Positions 9,138 to 15,349 of a stretch of 24,386 nucleotides of DNA are shown piece after piece. The stretch is from Pseudomonadota bacterium (lineage in GTDB: Bacteria > Pseudomonadota > Gammaproteobacteria > Burkholderiales > Burkholderiaceae_D): contig JAEXJM010000031.1 of the NCBI GenBank assembly GCA_023449275.1, positions 1 to 24,386 of the forward strand, read 5' to 3'. The position numbers and the translations under genes were made by a program. Positions within the stretch are counted from its first letter, which is position 1; each line of letters opens with the position of its first letter. The notes below the pieces were generated by a model that saw only the letters and a list, made by a program, of their open reading frames with translations, had not been told where the DNA came from and did not search any database.

Positions 9138-10099
9138 GTAATGAGATGAAAATGGATGCATTCGGAAAGGTAGGCGTTCTGTACGGTGGCAGGTCAGGAG
9201 AGCGCGAGGTTTCACTTATATCCGGAAAAGCGGTTTATGACGCTCTGAAAAGCAAGGGGGTCAATGCATATTTGTTCGATACCGGTTTGAAAACGGTGGC
9301 TGAACTGGAAAAGGAAAAGTTCGACCGGGTTTTCATTGCCTTGCATGGCATTTATGGTGAAGACGGTTGCATGCAGGGACTGCTGGAAGAGTTGCAGGTT
9401 CCCTATACGGGGTCGGGTGTAATGGCATCAGCCATCGCAATGGACAAGATCATGACAAAACGCCTGTGGCTGACGGAAGGTTTGCCGACGCCTCGTTATG
9501 TCGAACTGAAGGCCGATACCGATTTTGATGCTGTCGTCGAAAGACTGGGGTTGCCCCTGATCGTCAAGCCGGCCCGTGAAGGCTCGACGCTGGGGCTGAC
9601 CAGGGTCAGGCAGGCTGACCAGATGAAAGCGGCTTACGAACTCGCCGCAACACACGATCAGTCGGTTCTGGCAGAAGAGTTTATTGAAGGCATTGAATTG
9701 ACCTGTGCCGTGATGGATCGCAATGGCAAGCCCGAAGCGCTGCCGATGATCCGGATTAATGCTCCGGATGCCAATTACGATTATCACAACAAGTATTTCA
9801 GTGATGAAACGAAATATCTGTGTCCATGCGGGCTGGATGCCGATCTTGAAAGGAAGATACAGGAATATGTCGTCCAGAGCTACCGATCTTTGGGATGCAG
9901 GGGCTGGGGACGTGTGGATGTCATGCTCCGTTCGTCGGACAACAAACCGTTTCTTCTGGAACTGAATTCGTCTCCGGGCATGACAGGACATTCGCTGGTT
10001 CCGATGGCTGCGAAACAGGCAGGGCTGGATTATGAGGATTTGTGTGTAACGCTTCTGGCGTCCGCAACGCTGGATCATATTAAACATAAAGAAAACTGA
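9134..10099 (+). CDS. ddlB: D-alanine:D-alanine ligase
   Basis: Cytoplasmic ATP-grasp ligase that makes D-Ala-D-Ala, the substrate of MurF. The 321-residue protein has the N-terminal GGRSGEREVSLISG motif carrying the catalytic glutamate, the HGIYGEDG segment, and PLIVKPAREGSTLG for ATP binding. The C-terminal metal-binding LLELNSSPGMTGHSLVP has its E and N at 276 and 278. The reading frame continues through a clear GVLYGG strand, so the ATG overlapping murC (4 nt) fits; an in-frame ATG a few codons later (MKMDAF) cannot be ruled out. Its place between murC and ftsQ is the usual one for ddlB. Confidence 0.95.
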   Translation: MSNEMKMDAFGKVGVLYGGRSGEREVSLISGKAVYDALKSKGVNAYLFDTGLKTVAELEKEKFDRVFIALHGIYGEDGCMQGLLEELQVPYTGSGVMASAIAMDKIMTKRLWLTEGLPTPRYVELKADTDFDAVVERLGLPLIVKPAREGSTLGLTRVRQADQMKAAYELAATHDQSVLAEEFIEGIELTCAVMDRNGKPEALPMIRINAPDANYDYHNKYFSDETKYLCPCGLDADLERKIQEYVVQSYRSLGCRGWGRVDVMLRSSDNKPFLLELNSSPGMTGHSLVPMAAKQAGLDYEDLCVTLLASATLDHIKHKEN

Positions 10100-10107
10100 G
10101 CAAGGCT

Positions 10108-10887
10108 ATGTGGCATAACGTCCGTTTGCTGAATGCGATTTCAAGCACGCTCTTCGCCATTTTCATTCTGGCAATGGGGGCGGGCGTTATCGGCTGGCTG
10201 ATCCAGAAGCCGGTATATGCCTTGCAAGCGGTTCGGGTCCAGTCGGTCAGTAGTCATGGGTTGAGGCATGTGAACGCGCTGACGGTGAGAAATATCGCCC
10301 TGCCGAATGTTAAAGGCAATTTTTTCACGGTGGATCTGAATGAAGTCCGGGCGGCTTTTGAAGCGGTTCCCTGGGTCAGGGAAGCCAGTGTCAGAAGGGA
10401 GTGGCCGGACAGGCTGGTCGTATCGCTGGAAGAGTATCAGCCTCTGGGTGTATGGGGGAATGACGGACGGCTCATTTCCACCAAAGGTGATCTTTTTACA
10501 GTCAATATGGCCGAGGCTGAGGAAGATTACGATTTGCTGAAATTTGCGGGGCCGGAGGGCAGTGAAAAAGAGGTTCTGGCCCGTTATGAGGATTTTTGCA
10601 GGTTGTTTGCCGGGATTCATCTGGTTCCAAAAGAGGTGAAACTGTCGGACCGGTATGCATGGTCCGTCAAACTGGATAACGGTATGAAAGTCGAGTTCGG
10701 TCGCGAAAAGAATCAAAGCACGATGAGTCATTTGATGAATCGCTTGCTGAAAGCGTATCCGCAGCTGGCACAGAAAGCCAATAATGGTATCGAAAGCATC
10801 GATATGCGTTATCCGAATGGGGTGGCTTTGAAGGTGAAGGGGACGCTTTCTGCTTCAAACAATAAACAGGATAGTGTGGCGCTATGA
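10108..10887 (+). CDS. ftsQ: cell division protein FtsQ
   Basis: Bitopic divisome protein that links early and late division proteins through FtsB and FtsL. The 259-residue protein has a short cytoplasmic N-terminus, one membrane helix at about residues 9-31, and then a periplasmic POTRA domain (about 36-105) ending in the VPWVREASVRREWPDRLVVSLEE pattern typical of the family. The FtsQ beta-domain follows. AAGG lies only a few bases before the ATG, a tight spacing. The C-terminal tail after about residue 240 (LSASNNKQDSVAL) is low in structure. The stop overlaps ftsA as ATGA. Confidence 0.94.
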   Translation: MWHNVRLLNAISSTLFAIFILAMGAGVIGWLIQKPVYALQAVRVQSVSSHGLRHVNALTVRNIALPNVKGNFFTVDLNEVRAAFEAVPWVREASVRREWPDRLVVSLEEYQPLGVWGNDGRLISTKGDLFTVNMAEAEEDYDLLKFAGPEGSEKEVLARYEDFCRLFAGIHLVPKEVKLSDRYAWSVKLDNGMKVEFGREKNQSTMSHLMNRLLKAYPQLAQKANNGIESIDMRYPNGVALKVKGTLSASNNKQDSVAL

Positions 10888-12116
10888 CTAAAGATCTTAA
10901 AAATTTGATTGTCGGCCTGGATATCGGGACATCCAAAGTCGTCGCTGTTGTTGCAGAAATCTTGCCCGATGGAAGGCACGAAGTGATCGGTTTGGGACAG
11001 CATGAGTCGAAGGGCCTTAAAAAGGGAGTGGTTGTCAATATCGAGGCAACGGTGGAATCGATTCAGGCTGCCCTTGAAGAAGCCGAGTTGATGGCCGATT
11101 GCAAGATACGAAACGTTTATACAGGTATTGCCGGCAGCCATATCCGCAGTTTCAATTCACGTGGAATGGTCGCCATCAAGGATAAGGAAGTGACGGCTGC
11201 CGATGTGGCAAGAGTCATCGAAACGGCCCGGGCAGTCAATATCCCCACGGATCAGCAATTCCTTCATACGGTTTCGCAGGAATTCGTGGTCGACAATCAG
11301 GAAGACGTTCGCGAACCGATCGGCATGAGCGGTATCCGTCTCGAAGTCAAGGTCCATATCGTGACAGGTGCGGTTTCAGCTGTGCAGAATATCGTCAAAT
11401 GCGTTCGCCGCTGTGGTCTTGAAGTATCCGATCTGGTTCTTCAGCCACTGGCGTCAGCCGATGCGGTTCTGACGGAAGACGAGAAAGAACTGGGTGTCGT
11501 CCTGATCGATATCGGTGGGGGCACGACAGATATCGCGGTCTTTACGGAAGGCGCAATCCGTCATACGGCAGTCATTCCGATTGCCGGTGACCAGATCACC
11601 AATGATATCGCGATGGCCTTGCGTACACCGACGCTCGAAGCGGAAGAGATCAAGTTACGTTACGGGATCGCCAAACAGGTACTGGTCGATCCGTCCGAAA
11701 CGATCGAAGTCCCGGGTCTGGGTGATCGTGGGCCGCGTACTCTCTCCAGACAGATGCTGGCGGCTGTTATTGAACCGCGCGTGGAAGAATTGTTTGCATT
11801 GGCCCTGCAGGTCGTCAGGGAATCGGATTATGAAGAAGTGCTGTCGTCCGGTGTTGTTCTGACCGGAGGAACAGCGCTCATGCCGGGCATCGCCGAACTG
11901 GCTGAAGATATATTTCTGAAACCGGCACGGGTAGGCATTCCGCAGTACAACGGGCAGCTGGCTGATGTTGTCAGAAGCCCCCGCTACTCGACAGCTCATG
12001 GTTTGCTTGGGGAAGCGAAAAAACAGTATATGAGGGGCAGTGTCATCACGAAGCAGCAGGGATCAAGCAAGGCCGTGCTGCAACGGATGAAAGAATGGTT
12101 TATGGGGAATTTCTGA
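10884..12116 (+). CDS. ftsA: cell division actin-like protein FtsA
   Basis: Actin-family ATPase that anchors FtsZ filaments to the inner membrane and recruits later division proteins. The 410-residue protein shows the phosphate-1 motif GLDIGTSKV near residues 11-19, the 1C subdomain, phosphate-2 DIGGGTTD starting at residue 209, and the adenosine motif LTGGTALMPGI. The last 15 or so residues (LQRMKEWFMGNF) form the amphipathic membrane-targeting helix expected of FtsA. It is translationally coupled to ftsQ by a 4-nt overlap. It is followed by the first true gap of the cluster, 103 bp before ftsZ. Confidence 0.97.
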   Translation: MTKDLKNLIVGLDIGTSKVVAVVAEILPDGRHEVIGLGQHESKGLKKGVVVNIEATVESIQAALEEAELMADCKIRNVYTGIAGSHIRSFNSRGMVAIKDKEVTAADVARVIETARAVNIPTDQQFLHTVSQEFVVDNQEDVREPIGMSGIRLEVKVHIVTGAVSAVQNIVKCVRRCGLEVSDLVLQPLASADAVLTEDEKELGVVLIDIGGGTTDIAVFTEGAIRHTAVIPIAGDQITNDIAMALRTPTLEAEEIKLRYGIAKQVLVDPSETIEVPGLGDRGPRTLSRQMLAAVIEPRVEELFALALQVVRESDYEEVLSSGVVLTGGTALMPGIAELAEDIFLKPARVGIPQYNGQLADVVRSPRYSTAHGLLGEAKKQYMRGSVITKQQGSSKAVLQRMKEWFMGNF

Positions 12117-12219
12117 TTTATCAGGATTGAAAGTTTTATTAAAAGCTGTTTTTAGCTGGAAGCTGTCACATCGCGTGAGAATTTCCAAATGAAAACAGCA
12201 TTTCTGACAGGAGTTAAAA

Positions 12220-13410
12220 ATGGAATTTGATATGGTCGACAATGCAACGCTGGGTACCATCATTAAGGTGGTTGGCGTAGGTGGTGCTGGCGGCAATGCG
12301 GTCCAGCATATGATCAACAAGGGAGTGTCCGGTGTTGAATTTATTGCGGCCAATACAGATGCACAGGCACTGTCGCATTCGGATGCACACAATATCATCC
12401 AGATCGGAGATACGGGACTGGGAGCCGGCATGCGCCCTGACGTAGGCCGCCAGTTGGCGGAAGAATCCCGTTCCCGCATTGAAGATGCCTTGAGAGGGGC
12501 CCATATGGTATTCATCGCAGCCGGTATGGGCGGTGGTACGGGTACCGGTGCGGCTCCTATCGTGGCGGAGGTTGCCAAGTCCCTCGGTGCCCTGACGGTT
12601 GCCGTCGTTTCCAAACCGTTTTCCTACGAAGGCGACAAGTGCATGGAAATCGCGGAGGAAGGTCTCGAAGCGCTTGCCGCTCATGTCGATTCCCTGATCG
12701 TCATCCTGAATGAAAAACTGGAGGAAATTTACGAGGACGACAGCATGATCGAATGGTTGCAGCATGCCGATGACGTACTGAACAATGCTGTTGCCGGTAT
12801 CGCCGAAATCATCAACGTCAGGGGACATATCAATGTCGACTTCAATGACGTGAAAACGATCATGGGCGAACAGGGAAAGGCCATGATGGGTACGGCTGTC
12901 GCGTCCGGTGTCGATCGTGCCAGAATCGCAGCGGAACAGGCGGTCGCTTCCCCACTGCTCGATGGCATCGATCTTTCCGGGGCACGTGGCGTACTGGTCA
13001 ATGTTACCGCAAGCCGTGGCCTGAAAGGCAAGGAAATCAAGGAAGTTATGGCAACGGTTCGTGCCTTCGCTTCTCCGGATGCGACGATCGCACAGGGGAT
13101 TGCCTACGATGACACGATGGGTGAAGACCTCCGTGTAACCGTGGTGGCGACAGGCTTGGGGCGCAGCAAAAAACCGATGCGCCTGATCCAGACGCCGCAG
13201 TTGAGAACCGGTACCAATAATGATGTCGTCATGCCTGTTGCCGACGATGCGGTGGCTACCCAGGAACAGACCATGTCTTTCGAAACGCTTCAGAAGCCGG
13301 CAGTCTGGCGTCACGGACGTGAATCGGCGACCGATACCGTTCGTGCGCTTGAAAAGAACGGCATGGAAACGTATGACATTCCGGCCTTTTTGCGCAGACA
13401 GGCGGACTGA
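12220..13410 (+). CDS. ftsZ: cell division tubulin homologue FtsZ
   Basis: Cytoplasmic GTPase that polymerises into the Z ring. The 396-residue protein has the nucleotide-binding GVGGAGGNA loop near residue 19 and the tubulin signature GGGTGTG at 104-110. The T7 loop contains NVDFNDVKT. A short variable linker follows the GTPase core from about residue 320 to 380. The conserved C-terminal peptide YDIPAFLRR, which binds FtsA and ZipA-type partners, is present. AGGAG at 12209-12213, 6 nt before the ATG, is a strong ribosome site, consistent with the high expression known for FtsZ. The 103-bp upstream gap could hold an extra promoter. Confidence 0.98.
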   Translation: MEFDMVDNATLGTIIKVVGVGGAGGNAVQHMINKGVSGVEFIAANTDAQALSHSDAHNIIQIGDTGLGAGMRPDVGRQLAEESRSRIEDALRGAHMVFIAAGMGGGTGTGAAPIVAEVAKSLGALTVAVVSKPFSYEGDKCMEIAEEGLEALAAHVDSLIVILNEKLEEIYEDDSMIEWLQHADDVLNNAVAGIAEIINVRGHINVDFNDVKTIMGEQGKAMMGTAVASGVDRARIAAEQAVASPLLDGIDLSGARGVLVNVTASRGLKGKEIKEVMATVRAFASPDATIAQGIAYDDTMGEDLRVTVVATGLGRSKKPMRLIQTPQLRTGTNNDVVMPVADDAVATQEQTMSFETLQKPAVWRHGRESATDTVRALEKNGMETYDIPAFLRRQAD

Positions 13411-13423
13411 TTCGCTCTTTCTC

Positions 13424-13448
13424 TCCGGCCGGACATATTCCGGCCGGA
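13424..13448 (+). terminator. strong 9-bp hairpin after ftsZ, possible terminator or attenuator
   Basis: TCCGGCCGG (13424-13432) and CCGGCCGGA (13440-13448) form a perfect GC-rich stem around the loop ACATATT, starting 13 nt after the ftsZ stop. No clean U-run follows on either strand, only CTTGTCTGT on the plus strand. It is therefore not a textbook intrinsic terminator. It could weaken read-through, protect the ftsZ mRNA 3' end, or work with Rho. Confidence 0.5.
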
Positions 13449-13485
13449 GGCTTGTCTGTAAAATTGTTACAAGTGTAAGAAAAGA

Positions 13486-13513
13486 TTGCCTGTTTGAACC
13501 AGAAGCGTATAAA
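13486..13513 (+). promoter_or_regulatory. candidate sigma-70 promoter for lpxC
   Basis: TTGCCT (13486-13491) and TATAAA (13508-13513) are separated by 16 bp, giving 4/6 and 5/6 matches to the consensus hexamers. It lies between the post-ftsZ hairpin and lpxC and would give a leader of roughly 120 nt. This is a pattern match only. Confidence 0.4.
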
Positions 13514-13638
13514 TGGCAGAAACGGCGTCTGTCATGGGTTTCCTCATTCAAGCAGGATATTCCGTGGCACGGTAAAATAAGCCTTGAACGGATATTTTGT
13601 TCCGTCTGGCGATCAATAACGAGATAGCGACCCGAATC

Positions 13639-14574
13639 ATGCTGAAGCAACGTACCATACAATATCCAACCCGAACGGTCGGGATCGGACTGCATTCCGG
13701 ATACAAGGTTGAACTTGTCCTCCGGCCTGCCGCCCCCGATACCGGTATTGTGTTTCATCGAACCGACCTTACACCGGAGGTATCGATTCCTGTCGGCGCG
13801 GAAGCCATCGGTGAAACGATGCTGGCTTCTACTCTTGTCAAGGACGGTGTGCGCATTTCCACTATCGAACACCTGATGTCAGCCTGTTCGGGGCTTGGCA
13901 TCGACAATCTGCATGTCGATGTCAATGCGGAAGAAATTCCGATTATGGATGGTTCCGCATCCTCTTTCGTTTTCCTCCTCCAGCAGGCGGGTCTCAAGGA
14001 GCAGGACGCTCCGAAAAAGTACATCCGGATCAAAAAGCCGGTTGAAATCAGCGAAGGGGAAGGAGCCAACAAAAAATGGGCCAGACTGGAACCCTACAAT
14101 GGATTCAAACTGGATTTTTTCATCGAATTCAACCATCCGGCCATCGACTCGACCCACCAGAGAGCGGTTATCGATCTGGGGCAGGTTTCCTATGTCAGGG
14201 ACGTTTCCAGAGCGCGTACTTTCGGTTTCGTGAAAGATGTTGAAACCCTGCGTGGCATGGGACTGGCTCGTGGCGGTTCTCTTGAAAATGCCATCGTCAT
14301 GGATGAATACCGGATTCTTAACGCGCATGCGCTTCGTTATGAAGACGAGTTTGTACGCCACAAGATTCTGGATGCCATTGGCGATTTGTACAATATCGGT
14401 CATCCGCTTTTGGCGAGCTATACGGCCCACAAATCCGGTCATGCACTCAATAACCAGCTTATCCGGGCATTGCTTGCACAGCCTGACGCGTATGAGATCG
14501 TGACGTTCACGACTGAAAACGAAGCACCGAATTCACTCTTTGAACAATCCACCCTGGAATGGATGCCGGCCTGA
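13639..14574 (+). CDS. lpxC: UDP-3-O-acyl-GlcNAc deacetylase
   Basis: Zinc-dependent cytoplasmic deacetylase that carries out the committed step of lipid A synthesis. The ATG at 13639 gives 311 residues starting MLKQRTIQYPTRTVGIGLHS, the normal family start. An in-frame ATG at 13597 would only add an unrelated 14-residue extension. The STIEHLMS motif supplies the catalytic glutamate (77) and zinc ligand H78. HKILDAIGD supplies H241 and D245, and KSGHALNN the general histidine (268). The Shine-Dalgarno is poor (GAGA well upstream of the ATG). The position after ftsZ is the usual one in proteobacteria. The gene converges on the DUF721 gene with 16 bp between the stops. Confidence 0.96.
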   Translation: MLKQRTIQYPTRTVGIGLHSGYKVELVLRPAAPDTGIVFHRTDLTPEVSIPVGAEAIGETMLASTLVKDGVRISTIEHLMSACSGLGIDNLHVDVNAEEIPIMDGSASSFVFLLQQAGLKEQDAPKKYIRIKKPVEISEGEGANKKWARLEPYNGFKLDFFIEFNHPAIDSTHQRAVIDLGQVSYVRDVSRARTFGFVKDVETLRGMGLARGGSLENAIVMDEYRILNAHALRYEDEFVRHKILDAIGDLYNIGHPLLASYTAHKSGHALNNQLIRALLAQPDAYEIVTFTTENEAPNSLFEQSTLEWMPA

Positions 14575-14590
14575 TCATGACGGGCAGTGT

Positions 14591-15058
14591 TCAGCGCAGG
14601 CCTGATTTCTGCTGATGGCTCTTGATCAGTTCGCTTAAGGCAGACATGAGTTTGCCGTTCTGTTTTGTCTTGCACAGTCTGGAATGCAGATCGACAAGGG
14701 ATTCATAAGCCTTTGGCGACAAGGTTTTACTGGCGACAGGTATTTCCGCAAACCGTTTCAGGGAAAGCTGGACTTTCAGTCGTATCGAATCGACAGGCCA
14801 GCCTGAACGGCCCAGTTCATCCTGCAAAAAAGGGAGTTGCTGGCGCATGCGCGCAGCGATGGACTGGTTCGGGACGCCGATAATCATTTTGCCGTTTTCC
14901 AGCTTCAGAACGGAGCATGACGAAAAATGCCGTGGCAGGATTGTCCGGCATTTTTTTTCGATTTCCGACAGGCGCCGGGCGATTTGCAACAGTCCCGACA
15001 GTTTTTCGTGCTGGTCGAGATATTCTGCGGCATTGGCAAAAAGCTTGTCGGGTTTCAT
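14591..15058 (-). CDS. DUF721/DciA-type protein, probable replicative helicase operator
   Basis: Small basic protein of the DUF721 family; members named DciA load or support DnaB in bacteria that lack DnaC. I chose the start at 15058, giving 155 residues beginning MKPDKLFANAAEYLDQ, because family similarity seems to start there. An upstream in-frame ATG at 15127 would add 23 unconserved residues. A TATA-rich stretch at 15094-15102, inside that extension, may be the -10 region. Neither start has a good Shine-Dalgarno. The middle part (LENGKMIIGVPNQSIAARMRQQLPFLQDELG) fits the KH-like fold of the family, and the C-terminal 40 residues are less conserved. The M23-type peptidase gene I associate with this locus in relatives is absent. 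The family call is good; the helicase role is inferred. Confidence 0.75.
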   Translation of the reverse strand: MKPDKLFANAAEYLDQHEKLSGLLQIARRLSEIEKKCRTILPRHFSSCSVLKLENGKMIIGVPNQSIAARMRQQLPFLQDELGRSGWPVDSIRLKVQLSLKRFAEIPVASKTLSPKAYESLVDLHSRLCKTKQNGKLMSALSELIKSHQQKSGLR

Positions 15059-15192
15059 GCAGGAAACAATGGCTTGTGAATTGTAAAAAGGGTCATATAT
15101 ATTGCGATGGAAGTATAACCGATCCATTCTTTGCCAGGGATTGTCGAATTTGCCGTATTAAAACAACATCCATTCCGGAATTGATGAGTTAA

Positions 15193-15222
15193 TTGCGAAT
15201 TCTCTGTGCCCTAATGTGTAAA
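15193..15222 (+). promoter_or_regulatory. weak candidate promoter for secA
   Basis: TTGCGA (15193-15198) and TGTAAA (15217-15222) with an 18-bp spacer each match 4 of 6 consensus bases. The gap between the divergent DUF721 and secA genes must hold promoters for both, but nothing in it is a strong match. Confidence 0.25.
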
Positions 15223-15291
15223 GAGATATTAAAGTTGTTTTATTGCCCCGAATGGGGCGTGATAGAATGTATTTTTTACCGGGGTTGGCGT

Positions 15292-15320
15292 TGATTGTCA
15301 AATCGATATTTGACCGATCA
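15292..15320 (+). repeat. extended palindrome in the secA leader
   Basis: GTCAAAT (15297-15303) and ATTTGAC (15308-15314) form a perfect 7-bp inverted repeat around CGAT. TGAT (15292-15295) and ATCA (15317-15320) extend it after a small internal loop. It ends 29 nt before the secA ATG and has no U-run after it, so an operator or leader RNA hairpin is more likely than a terminator. Confidence 0.55.
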
Positions 15321-15349
15321 GCTCCACAGCACAATTTCAAGAATGTAAC

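Noticed and set aside
13513..13575. 20-codon ORF (MAETASVMGFLIQAGYSVAR) upstream of lpxC
   Set aside because: It overlaps the likely -10 box and has no Shine-Dalgarno, so it would not be translated from that promoter.
12214..13872. 552-codon minus-strand frame across ftsZ and the 5' end of lpxC
   Set aside because: Antisense to two firmly identified genes, with no family resemblance and no ribosome site; treated as a shadow frame.
15245..15258. GCCCC-GAAT-GGGGC hairpin as a terminator
   Set aside because: Only a 5-bp stem and no U-run on either side, so there is no support for termination.
15291..15320. FNR-like box near TTGAT in the secA leader
   Set aside because: The second half-site is not ATCAA at the required spacing; the sequence is better described as the GTCAAAT/ATTTGAC palindrome.
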